Below, in pieces: positions 1 through 6,386 of a stretch of 12,012 nucleotides of DNA. Numbering within the stretch: the stretch's first letter is position 1; the number at the start of each line of letters is the position of its first letter. Origin of the DNA: JAWPNA01 sp045402695 (GTDB taxonomy: Bacteria; Acidobacteriota; Polarisedimenticolia; JACPZX01; DASXTC01); NCBI GenBank assembly GCA_045402695.1, contig JAWPNA010000471.1:1-12012 (forward strand), written 5' to 3'. The position numbers and the translations under genes were made by a program. A model generated the notes under the pieces. The model ran no database searches, was not told the DNA's origin, and saw nothing but the letters and a program-made list of their open reading frames with translations.

Positions 1-48
1 AAGAAGGTTGTCAGAACGGTGACGAAGAAGAAGGCGAGGAGACGGTAG
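1..48 (+). CDS. C-terminal end of an unidentified gene (5' truncated)
   Basis: Frame 1 is open from the window edge to a TAG at 46-48 and would give a very basic 15-residue tail (KKVVRTVTKKKARRR). A lysine/arginine-rich tail like this is common at the C-terminus of nucleic-acid-binding or ribosome-associated proteins, but so short a piece cannot identify a family. The stop lies 49 bases before the next start, a normal intergenic distance. It could also be chance open frame. Only the adjoining upstream sequence can decide. Confidence 0.3.
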   Translation, partial: KKVVRTVTKKKARRR

Positions 49-97
49 CATTCAATCCCCGTCAACAGGCAATCGTCCAGGCAATGTGGAGAATCTC

Positions 98-559
98 ATG
101 ACCGAGCTCAAGACCATACTCAACAACGCCTCCGTAACTGAATCTCTCAATCGCATCAAGGATGAGCAGATTCGGCAAGATTGCTGATCGGTCGTCGACA
201 TCATGAAGACCGCTACCAAGGCCAACCCCAGAACGTGGGGCAGCAGCATCATCGGCTTCGGTCAGTATCACTATGTCCATGCCAGTGGCCGAGAAGGAGA
301 CTGGCCGCTGACGGCATTCTCCCCTCGCAAGCAGAACCTCACCCTCTCCATCATGGCCGGTTTCGAGCAGTACGATGAGTTGCGGGCCAAGCTGGGCAAA
401 CACGCGGGCGGCAAGTCCTGCCTCTACATCAGGCGGCTTTCGGACGTTCATCTACCGACCCTCAAGAAACTGGTGCGCGCGTCCGTCGTACACTTGAAGA
501 GGTCCCATGCGCGAGCAGATCGCAAACGCTCCAAGGCGGCATCGTCGGTTGCGGGGTAA
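98..559 (+). pseudogene. DUF1801 domain protein, interrupted by an in-frame TGA
   Basis: Reading from ATG 98, which has a GGAGA ribosome site at 88-92, gives 29 residues beginning MTELKTILNNASVTESLNRI. A TGA follows at 185-187, and the same frame then continues for 123 more codons to TAA 557-559. The part after the stop contains typical DUF1801 (YdhG-like) segments: W47-G-S-S-I-I-G-F-G, a YHY, a GREGDWPLTAFSPRKQNLTL stretch, and a GKSCLYIRRL-like segment. The N-terminal 29 residues and SVVDIMKTATKA after the stop also fit the family, so both sides belong to one gene and no frame change is needed. The simplest cause is a C-to-T change of CGA (Arg) to TGA at codon 30. ATG 203 could restart translation and give 118 residues, but it has no good ribosome site and would lose the first helices. 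The family's function is not well defined. Sequencing error is possible. Confidence 0.8.
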
Positions 560-603
560 CCACTGCGTCGAGCTGATGCCGCGTCGCTGTGCTACGCCAT
601 TCA

Positions 604-610
604 GAGGAGA
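604..610 (+). promoter_or_regulatory. Ribosome binding site fixing a TTG start
   Basis: GAGGAGA lies 5 bases before TTG 616. An in-frame ATG at 589 lies upstream of this site and has no comparable purine run, so the site favours TTG 616 as the true start of the UPF0145 gene. Confidence 0.65.
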
Positions 611-615
611 GAACA

Positions 616-957
616 TTGCCCGAAATCACTTCGACGCTTGTCACGACTGCTTTCGATCTCCACGGGTATCGCACTGTGAGGGCTCTTGGAGTTGTACGGG
701 GAATCGTCGTGCGCTCGCGTAGCCTCGTCGGCAACATCGGGGCGTCGATACAGACACTGTTCGGGGGTAACATCACGCTCTACACGGAGCTGTGCGAGAA
801 GGCTCGGGCGGATGCATTCCAACTGATGATCGAGCACGCTGCCGAACTCGGGGCCAACGCGGTCATCGGGGTCCGATACGACGCCAACGAGGTCGCAGCC
901 GGGGTCACGGAAGTGTTGGCCTATGGGACGGCGGTCGTCGTCGAACGACTGCCGTAG
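616..957 (+). CDS. UPF0145 / YbjQ-like (DUF74) small protein
   Basis: The product has 113 residues from TTG 616, close to the usual 100-115 of this family. The family pattern is clear: an N-terminal strand with V-T-T (9-11), a conserved L-G-V-V-R-G segment (24-29), a G-G turn at 50-51 followed by an acidic/basic amphipathic helix (YTELCEKARADAF), L-G-A-N-A-V-I-G-V at 78-86, and a final Y-G-T-A-V-V-V-E strand at 103-110. Known relatives form a compact ring-like pentameric fold and are often labelled 'heavy-metal-binding domain', but the biochemical role is not firmly established. No signal peptide or membrane segment is present, so it is probably cytoplasmic. It follows the broken DUF1801 gene by 56 bases and precedes the CPBP protease by 106 bases. 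Starting at ATG 589 would add nine residues unlike the family. Confidence 0.85.
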   Translation: MPEITSTLVTTAFDLHGYRTVRALGVVRGIVVRSRSLVGNIGASIQTLFGGNITLYTELCEKARADAFQLMIEHAAELGANAVIGVRYDANEVAAGVTEVLAYGTAVVVERLP

Positions 958-1047
958 CCAAGACGCTGAAGAACTCCGTTGCAGTCGCGAGGTCCATCGG
1001 CGGCGGTCCGCTGCGCTTCACAGGTGAGCACACATCCGTTAGTTGGC

Positions 1048-1055
1048 GGAGGAGG
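1048..1055 (+). promoter_or_regulatory. Ribosome binding site fixing a GTG start
   Basis: GGAGGAGG lies 8 bases before GTG 1064. It sits inside the codons that would be translated from the alternative TTG at 1043, which argues that 1043 is not the start and GTG 1064 is. Confidence 0.7.
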
Positions 1056-1063
1056 ACGTCATC

Positions 1064-1801
1064 GTGGAACAGACTCGGAGACCCGTCCCGGTCGGAGTCG
1101 TGGCTTCAGTCACCGCCGTCACGATCCTGGCGCTATGGGTTGCCGCCGCTCGGCCGGTGAATCTTGCCATGTTCAGCGCCAGGGGGGCGTTCGCCGCCAT
1201 CGCGATCGCCGTCGGTTTTGCGGCGGCCAGCCGATTCGGTCGCGGTTCGACGCTTGCGAGCGGGGCGGCAGTCCGACCGCGGGGTCGTGGGGAGGCGCCA
1301 AGGCGCTTGGTTTGGTCGGGCATTCTTGGACTTGTCCTCGGAGTGACGATTCTGGGCATTCTGATCTTCGGTCTGGTGCCATTGGAGCCTGGCTTGGCTG
1401 CACGGTTGCGCTCCCGCGCGGGGGCTCCGGCGTGGATGCCGGTCGCCTTGGCATTCGAGTCTTCTGTCCTGGAGGAAGTTGTGTTTCGTCTCCTGCTATT
1501 GAGCAGTCTGGTGTGGCTGCTGGCTCGTGGTTGGCGGCGCGATGTCAAGGAGGCGGCACCGATCGTGATTTGGAGCGCGATCGTCATCTCCTCGGTGGCC
1601 TTTGCGTTGGCGCACTTGCCGTCCTGGCTCAGTATGGCCCAACCTACGCCAATCCTGGTCGGTTCCGTGCTTGCCCTCAACGGAGTGGCGGGCATCGCCT
1701 TGGGTCGGGTGTATTGGCGCTGGGGTCTCGAGGCGGCAGTCGTGTGTCACTTCGCTGCTGACCTCGCCGTGCAAGGATTGGGTCCTAGGCTCTTGATGTG
1801 A
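1064..1801 (+). CDS. CPBP family intramembrane metalloprotease
   Basis: The 245-residue protein is polytopic, with hydrophobic segments near residues 8-28, 38-55, 83-106, 122-154 and 165-185, and further ones to the end. It carries the three CPBP (CAAX protease and bacteriocin-processing, Abi) motifs: E137-E138-x-x-x-R142, F180-x-x-x-H184, and H229-x-x-x-D233. In the family these residues bind the metal and catalyse cleavage within or near the membrane. The best-known members are Rce1, which trims prenylated CAAX proteins, and bacterial proteins linked to bacteriocin processing or immunity. Substrates of most bacterial members, including this one, are unknown. Length is usual and all catalytic positions are present, so the enzyme should be active. 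The next gene encodes an ICMT-like methyltransferase, the enzyme class that follows Rce1 in eukaryotic CAAX processing. That pairing is suggestive, but no prenylated bacterial substrate is visible here. Confidence 0.87.
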   Translation: MEQTRRPVPVGVVASVTAVTILALWVAAARPVNLAMFSARGAFAAIAIAVGFAAASRFGRGSTLASGAAVRPRGRGEAPRRLVWSGILGLVLGVTILGILIFGLVPLEPGLAARLRSRAGAPAWMPVALAFESSVLEEVVFRLLLLSSLVWLLARGWRRDVKEAAPIVIWSAIVISSVAFALAHLPSWLSMAQPTPILVGSVLALNGVAGIALGRVYWRWGLEAAVVCHFAADLAVQGLGPRLLM

Positions 1802-1833
1802 GTTGAGGTTCGAGCCCGCCAGGTGAGAACCGC

Positions 1834-1872
1834 ATGAACCCGATGGCAGTGCCGTGTTCGCGTCAGCGATGA
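1834..1872 (+). CDS. Possible 12-residue leader peptide overlapping the next start
   Basis: ATG 1834 follows an AGGTGAG purine run (1821-1827) by 6 bases and opens a 12-codon frame, MNPMAVPCSRQR. Its TGA (1870-1872) overlaps the likely ATG of the methyltransferase gene (1869-1871) as ATGA. The downstream gene has no ribosome site of its own at this ATG, so ribosomes ending the short frame could start it by termination-reinitiation. The peptide has no recognisable attenuator codon run. Alternatively the frame is a chance product of an error near the true N-terminus. Confidence 0.35.
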   Translation: MNPMAVPCSRQR

Positions 1873-2513
1873 ACCAGGAAGCCACATTCCGTGCGGTCCT
1901 CGGCGTAGGCTTTCTCGCCGTGCTTGGTATCACTTTGCATCATCGGCTCAGATCCTGGGCCGCGAAGGAAAAGCTCGATCGGCGGCAGGAAGGCCTGCTC
2001 ATCCTAGCGACGTTGCGCCCCGCCGGACTTCTGCTCTGGCTGGGAGTCATCGCTTACCTGGTCAATCCAGCGTGGATGACCTGGTCCTCGGTGCCCCTCC
2101 CCGCCTGGCTGCGGTGGCCGGGAGTGGGTCTGTTCGCTATGGGCGCTGGGCTGCTCGCCTGGACCCTCCGGGGCCTCGGCACGAACCTGACGGATACCGT
2201 GGTCACAAGGCGAGCGCACACGCTGGTCACCCATGGGCCGTATCGCTGGGTGCGACACCCGTTCTACGATTCCATGGCGTTGCTGGTCCTGGCGATCGCC
2301 CTGATTGCCGCGAACTGGTTCATCCTGGTATCCGGCGCGGTCGTCTTTGCTCTGCTCGCGGTTCGCTCCCGGACCGAAGAAGCGATGCTATTGGCGCGCT
2401 TCGGTGAGGGGTATCGCGCGTACAGGCAGAGCACCGGCAGATTTGTGCCGAAACTGCGCCAGAACAACCGTGGCGCCCGACCCTCGCCCCCACCAGAGCG
2501 GGATGTCTGCTAG
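1869..2513 (+). CDS. Isoprenylcysteine carboxyl methyltransferase family (ICMT/PEMT-like) membrane protein
   Basis: The 214-residue protein has hydrophobic segments near residues 9-24, 43-65, 84-100, 136-150 and 152-166. Its C-terminal half carries the family signature for S-adenosylmethionine binding: T-H-G-P-Y-R-W-V-R-H-P-F-Y at 121-133, then R-T-E-E-A-M-L at 168-174 and G-E-G-Y-R-A-Y at 179-185, ending in a T-G-R-F-V-P segment. Relatives include eukaryotic ICMT and bacterial phospholipid methyltransferase-like proteins. The bacterial substrates are mostly unknown and may be lipids or isoprenoids. ATG 1869 is preferred to the in-frame GTG 1854 because its first base falls in an ATGA overlap with a short upstream frame; neither codon has a clear ribosome site. 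The polar tail after residue 197, rich in proline and arginine, is an unusual addition. The gene ends 39 bases before efp and is probably a separate unit. Confidence 0.8.
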   Translation: MNQEATFRAVLGVGFLAVLGITLHHRLRSWAAKEKLDRRQEGLLILATLRPAGLLLWLGVIAYLVNPAWMTWSSVPLPAWLRWPGVGLFAMGAGLLAWTLRGLGTNLTDTVVTRRAHTLVTHGPYRWVRHPFYDSMALLVLAIALIAANWFILVSGAVVFALLAVRSRTEEAMLLARFGEGYRAYRQSTGRFVPKLRQNNRGARPSPPPERDVC

Positions 2514-2533
2514 AATTGCCGCTCGGCCAATCC

Positions 2534-2552
2534 AGGAGACCCCCCCGCCGTC
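2534..2552 (+). promoter_or_regulatory. efp ribosome binding site with a C7 tract in a long spacer
   Basis: AGGAG at 2534-2538 is the only ribosome site before ATG 2553. The 14-base spacer is longer than the usual 5-10 and holds seven consecutive C residues (2540-2546). Loss of a few C residues would bring the spacing nearer the optimum, so tract length could affect translation. No other start codon in the frame fits the family's N-terminus better. Confidence 0.5.
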
Positions 2553-3128
2553 ATGATCAGTACCGCTGACTTCAAGAAGGGTCTGCGCCTCCTGATCGAC
2601 GGCGAGCCTTTCGTGCTGATGGACTACACGTTCCAGTCGCCCACGGCGCGCGGCTCGGCCACGCTGGTGCGCAGCAAGGTCCGCAACATCCTCACCGGGG
2701 CCGTGTTCGACCGTACCTTCAAGTCGGGCGAGCGGTTCGAGGAGCCGGACCTGCAGATGCGTCCGGTGCAGTTCCTGTACCGCGATGGGACCGATCTGCA
2801 CTTCATGGACACCGAGAGCTACGAGCAGTTCCATCTCACCGGCGACCAGGCAGGCGACGCGGACCGGTGGCTCACCGACGGCGCCGCCCTGATGTCGGTC
2901 ATCTTCAACGGGTCGGTGGCGGGCATCGAGCTGCCCCAGTTCATGGAATTCGAGATCGTCGAGACCGAGCCGGCGGTGCGCGGCGACACTGCCTCGGGCC
3001 GGGTCATGAAAGACTCCAAGATCGCCACGGGTGCCGTGGTCAAGGTGCCGTTGTACATGGAGGCCGGCGAGCGAATCCTCGTCGCCACGCAGACGGGCGA
3101 ATTCGTCAAGAGAGTGAGCTCGAAATGA
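2553..3128 (+). CDS. efp: Elongation factor P with an EfpL/YeiP-type arginine loop
   Basis: The 191-residue protein has the full three-domain EF-P layout: an N-terminal KOW-like domain (about 1-65), a middle OB domain (66-128) and a C-terminal OB domain (130-189) with the family signature around T-G-A-V-V-K-V-P-L-Y. EF-P binds between the P and E sites of stalled ribosomes and promotes peptide bonds at proline runs. The tip of its first domain is Q28-S-P-T-A-R33-G-S-A-T. Canonical E. coli EF-P has P-G-K34-G with a modified lysine; here the loop is one residue longer and carries arginine at position 33, as in E. coli YeiP/EfpL (QSPTARG), which works without modification. The C-terminal domain resembles canonical EF-P more than YeiP. 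No modification gene (epmA/B, earP, ymfI) is nearby. The TGA stop overlaps the next gene's ATG. Symbol efp is used in the broad sense; efpL is an alternative. Confidence 0.93.
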   Translation: MISTADFKKGLRLLIDGEPFVLMDYTFQSPTARGSATLVRSKVRNILTGAVFDRTFKSGERFEEPDLQMRPVQFLYRDGTDLHFMDTESYEQFHLTGDQAGDADRWLTDGAALMSVIFNGSVAGIELPQFMEFEIVETEPAVRGDTASGRVMKDSKIATGAVVKVPLYMEAGERILVATQTGEFVKRVSSK

Positions 3129-4165
3129 AGGAGATCCCCAGCCCGCTGCGCGCCTGCATCTATGGCCTGGGGAGCATCGGCGCCGCGGTGGCCAAGGAGC
3201 TTCTGGGCACGCCCGGCGTGGAGATCACCGGCGCCATCGACATCGACCCGAAGAAGGTGGGCCGGGACCTTCACGCCCTCCTGAGAATGAAGGCCCGCGA
3301 GGGTCCCTCGGTGAAGGTCTCCGATGATGCGGCCGGGACGCTGAAGGCCTGCACCCCGCACGTGGTCGTGCATTGCACCGGCTCTCGTCTGCTCGATGTG
3401 GCTCCATCGCTTCAGACGATCATCGAGGCCGGAGTCTCCTGCGTCTCCTCCTGCGAGGAGATGGCCCTGCCCGACGTGTCCGACCCCCTCATCGCGGCCG
3501 ACCTGGATCGCAGAGCACGCGAGCGGGGCGTCGCGCTCGTGGGCACCGGGGTCAACCCGGGGTTCGCCATGGACGCCTTGGTGCTGGTGCTCTCGGGCGC
3601 CAGCCGCAACGTGCAGAGCGTCACCGTCGAGCGTGTGCTGGATCCGCTCACCCGGAGGCGGGCGTTCCGCAAGAAGGTCGGCCTGGGGTTGACCTACAGG
3701 CAGGCCAGCCGGAAGGTGGAGGCCGGCCGGATGGGTCACGTAGGATTGAGACACTCCGCGATGCTGGTGGCGCGCGGGCTGTCCTGGGCGGTCACCAGCG
3801 TGGAGGAAGATCTCAGGATCCTGTGCGACGGGCAGAGCGCACAGAAGCGCTCCAAGCGGCCGCCCCGGCCCGACTCCCCCGTCATCGGGCTGCACCAGAC
3901 ACTCGTCGCCCGCGCCGGCGAGACCGGATCGATCCGGATGGAGATGGTCATGGCGGCCGGTGTCGAGGGCCCCCACGATGCCATCACCATCGCCGGCGAT
4001 CCCGATCTCAGTCTCTGGATCCACGGAGGCATTCCGGGTGACTCAGCCACCGTGGCCTGCCTCGTCAACGCGATGGGACAGATGATCGATCCACCACGAG
4101 CCGGGCTGCTCACCGTGCTCGATCTCCCGCTGCGCCCCGCGTGGCGCGCCGTTCAACCCTCATAG
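3125..4165 (+). CDS. 2,4-diaminopentanoate dehydrogenase-like NAD(P)-dependent oxidoreductase
   Basis: The 346-residue protein begins at an ATG that overlaps the efp stop (ATGA, 3125-3128). The frame is open further upstream, but that part merely shadows efp. It has an N-terminal Rossmann fold with Y-G-L-G-S-I-G at 13-19 and an acidic residue at the end of strand 2 (A-I-D39-I-D). Later come conserved segments typical of the dihydrodipicolinate-reductase-like group that contains 2,4-diaminopentanoate dehydrogenase: a S-S-C-E-E-M segment (108-113), G-T-G-V-N-P-G-F-A-M-D (140-150), G-H-V-G-L (204-208), and a C-terminal G-G-I-P-G-D-S-A-T segment (301-309). OrdB-type enzymes act in ornithine fermentation. 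None of the other genes of that route is present, so the true substrate here is uncertain, perhaps another amino or imino acid. Tight coupling to efp and the prolyl oligopeptidase 15 bases later implies one operon. Confidence 0.8.
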   Translation: MKEIPSPLRACIYGLGSIGAAVAKELLGTPGVEITGAIDIDPKKVGRDLHALLRMKAREGPSVKVSDDAAGTLKACTPHVVVHCTGSRLLDVAPSLQTIIEAGVSCVSSCEEMALPDVSDPLIAADLDRRARERGVALVGTGVNPGFAMDALVLVLSGASRNVQSVTVERVLDPLTRRRAFRKKVGLGLTYRQASRKVEAGRMGHVGLRHSAMLVARGLSWAVTSVEEDLRILCDGQSAQKRSKRPPRPDSPVIGLHQTLVARAGETGSIRMEMVMAAGVEGPHDAITIAGDPDLSLWIHGGIPGDSATVACLVNAMGQMIDPPRAGLLTVLDLPLRPAWRAVQPS

Positions 4166-4180
4166 AAGAGGCCGACTCCC

Positions 4181-6370
4181 ATGCCCTCATTCAAGAATGC
4201 AGCTCGTCGATTCCTGGCGGCGGCCGCCCTGATCGCCCTGTTCCCGGCCGTGCGATCTACACTGCTGGCCGCCGGCGAGAAACCTCTCCTCTATCCCCCG
4301 GCCGCGCGGGCGAGTCAGGTGGACGACTACCACGGCACGAAGGTGCCCGACCCCTATCGATGGCTGGAGGATCCCGACTCGGATCAGACCCGCGCCTGGG
4401 TGGAATCGGAGAACAAGGTCACCTTCGACTTTCTCGGTCAGATCGCCGAACGCCCGGCGATCCGCAGGCGCCTGGAGAAACTGTGGGACTACGAGAAGTT
4501 CGGCGTGCCGTTCACACGCGGAGGCCGCTACTTCTACTCCCACAACGACGGACTGCAGAACCAGAGCGTCCTCTATACGATGACCTCGCTCGGCGGGGAG
4601 CCGCGCGTCCTGTTCGATCCCAACAAGCTGTCACAGGACGGCACGGTGGCGCTCACGGGGATCGAGATCAGCGACGACGGCCGCCTCATGGCGTACGGGC
4701 TGTCGGCCTCGGGGTCCGACTGGCAGACCTGGCACGTGCGGGACGTGGAGACCGCCAAGGATCTGCCCGATCTCGTCGAGTGGGTGAAGTTCTCCGAGGC
4801 CACATGGAAGAAGAACGGCGAGGGATTCTTCTACAGCCGCTACGACGAGCCCGCGAAGGCCACGATGCTGCGGGACACGAACTACTTCCACAAGCTGTAT
4901 TACCACAAGCTCGGGACGCCCCAGTCCGATGACTCACTCATCTACGAACGGAAGGACCAGAAGGAGTGGGGCTTCGGCGGCGCGGTCCCCGAGGACGGCC
5001 GCTACCTCATCATCGTGGTCTCGCAGGGCACCGACCCGAAGAATCGTCTCTTCTACAAGGACCTCGAGGCGGGCGATGCGAGGGTCGTGGAGCTGCTCAA
5101 CGACTTCGACGCCGCCTACGAGTTCATCGGCAACGATGGCCCGGTCTTCTGGTTCAAGACCAATCTGAACGCGCCGAGAAGCCGCGTCATCGCCATCAAT
5201 ACAAGTACCCCCGAGCGCGCCAACTGGAAGGAGCTCGTCCCCGAGGCGCCAGAGGCGCTGCAGAGCGTGCGCGTCATCAACGACACGCTGATCGCCTCCT
5301 ATTTGAAGGACGCCCGCGCGCAGGTCAAACTGTTCCGCCTCGACGGATCATTCCTGCGCGAGATCGATCTCCCCGGGTTGGGAAGCGTGTCGGGCTTCAC
5401 GGGGCGCCGCAAGGACACCGAGGCTTTCTACTCGTTCACCGGGTTCACCACTCCGGCGGCGATCTACCGATACGACATGGCGCGGGGCACGAGCTCCGTC
5501 TTCAAGCAGCCCAAGGTGGAATTCGATCCCGACGCCTACGAGACGAAGCAGATCTTCTATCACAGCAAGGACGGCACGCGAGTGCCGATGTTCATCACCC
5601 ATCGCAAGGGGATCAAGCTCGACGGGAGCAACCCCACGTATCTGTACGGCTACGGCGGTTTCGACATCCCCGTCACCCCCGGTTTCTCGGTTGCCAACCT
5701 CGTCTGGATGGAGATGGGGGGCGTGTACGCCCTTGCCAACCTCCGCGGAGGCGGCGAGTACGGCGAGGAGTGGCACAAGGCCGGCACGAAGCTCACCAAG
5801 CAGAACGTCTTCGATGACTTCATCGCGGCGGCGGAGTGGCTGATCGCGAACAGGTACACGTCAACTCCGAAGCTGGCCATCGGCGGCGGGAGCAACGGAG
5901 GGCTGCTGGTCGGAGCCTGTATCACCCAGCGCCCCGATCTGTTCGGAGCGGCCCTGCCCGCGGTGGGCGTGATGGACATGCTGCGCTACCACAAGTTCAC
6001 GATCGGGTGGGCATGGGCGTCTGACTACGGATCATCGGACCAGCCCGAGGAGTTCAAGGCCCTGTACGCCTACTCGCCTGTGCACAACATCAAACCAGGC
6101 ACATCCTATCCGGCCACCCTCGTCACCACCGCGGACCACGACGATCGCGTGGTGCCGGGGCACAGCTTCAAGTTCGCTGCGGCTTTGCAGGCCGCGCAGG
6201 CGGGCCCGGCGCCCGTGCTCATTCGCATCGAGACGAAGGCCGGCCATGGCGCCGGCAAGCCCACCGGCAAGCAGATCGACGAAGCGGCGGATCGGTGGGC
6301 CTTCCTGGTGCGGACGCTGGATGTGAAGACCCCGATGCCGCTGGATCCGAAGGCTCCGGATCTCAAGTAA
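4181..6370 (+). CDS. Secreted prolyl oligopeptidase (peptidase S9A)
   Basis: The 729-residue protein cuts short peptides after proline. A signal peptide is apparent: basic residues at 5-10, a hydrophobic run 11-31, and small residues near 30-32, so the enzyme is probably periplasmic or exported. The S9A N-terminal part begins with Y-P-P-A (38-41) and D-P-Y-R-W-L-E-D (57-64), followed by a seven-bladed propeller of about 75-440. The C-terminal alpha/beta-hydrolase domain has the nucleophile S571 in G-G-S-N-G-G, with D654 in D-H-D-D-R-V-V-P and H689 in K-A-G-H-G-A-G as the other triad members. The Y-G-Y-G-G-F (488-493) and N-L-R-G-G-G-E-Y-G (520-528) loops form the oxyanion site. Length matches the family (about 700) plus the signal. 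A GAAGAGG ribosome site (4165-4171) precedes ATG 4181 by 9 bases. It is the third gene of the efp set. A proline-cutting enzyme beside the proline-stall factor is notable but may be coincidental. Confidence 0.95.
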   Translation: MPSFKNAARRFLAAAALIALFPAVRSTLLAAGEKPLLYPPAARASQVDDYHGTKVPDPYRWLEDPDSDQTRAWVESENKVTFDFLGQIAERPAIRRRLEKLWDYEKFGVPFTRGGRYFYSHNDGLQNQSVLYTMTSLGGEPRVLFDPNKLSQDGTVALTGIEISDDGRLMAYGLSASGSDWQTWHVRDVETAKDLPDLVEWVKFSEATWKKNGEGFFYSRYDEPAKATMLRDTNYFHKLYYHKLGTPQSDDSLIYERKDQKEWGFGGAVPEDGRYLIIVVSQGTDPKNRLFYKDLEAGDARVVELLNDFDAAYEFIGNDGPVFWFKTNLNAPRSRVIAINTSTPERANWKELVPEAPEALQSVRVINDTLIASYLKDARAQVKLFRLDGSFLREIDLPGLGSVSGFTGRRKDTEAFYSFTGFTTPAAIYRYDMARGTSSVFKQPKVEFDPDAYETKQIFYHSKDGTRVPMFITHRKGIKLDGSNPTYLYGYGGFDIPVTPGFSVANLVWMEMGGVYALANLRGGGEYGEEWHKAGTKLTKQNVFDDFIAAAEWLIANRYTSTPKLAIGGGSNGGLLVGACITQRPDLFGAALPAVGVMDMLRYHKFTIGWAWASDYGSSDQPEEFKALYAYSPVHNIKPGTSYPATLVTTADHDDRVVPGHSFKFAAALQAAQAGPAPVLIRIETKAGHGAGKPTGKQIDEAADRWAFLVRTLDVKTPMPLDPKAPDLK

Positions 6371-6386
6371 CAGGATCGAGGTTCAG

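Noticed and set aside
185..187. Selenocysteine at the TGA of the DUF1801 gene, encouraged by the cysteine codon just before it.
   Set aside because: The family has no redox site there, no hairpin of the SECIS kind is evident right after the TGA, and a CGA-to-TGA change is simpler.
1804..1820. A GGTTCGAGCC stretch resembling a tRNA T-arm after the CPBP gene, which might mark a tRNA end or attachment site.
   Set aside because: Two of five T-stem pairs fail, no matching acceptor, anticodon or D-arm lies upstream (that part is CPBP coding), and there is no integrase nearby.
1807..1831. GGTTC...GAACC inverted repeat as a terminator for the CPBP gene.
   Set aside because: The stem is only 5 pairs with a 15-base loop and no T-run follows.
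2511..2516. TAGAAT as a -10 box for an efp promoter.
   Set aside because: No convincing -35 lies 16-18 bases upstream and the hexamer covers the end of the methyltransferase gene, so it is too weak to list.
2819..4024. A 401-codon minus-strand open frame opposite efp and the dehydrogenase.
   Set aside because: It crosses two recognised genes and shows no family pattern.
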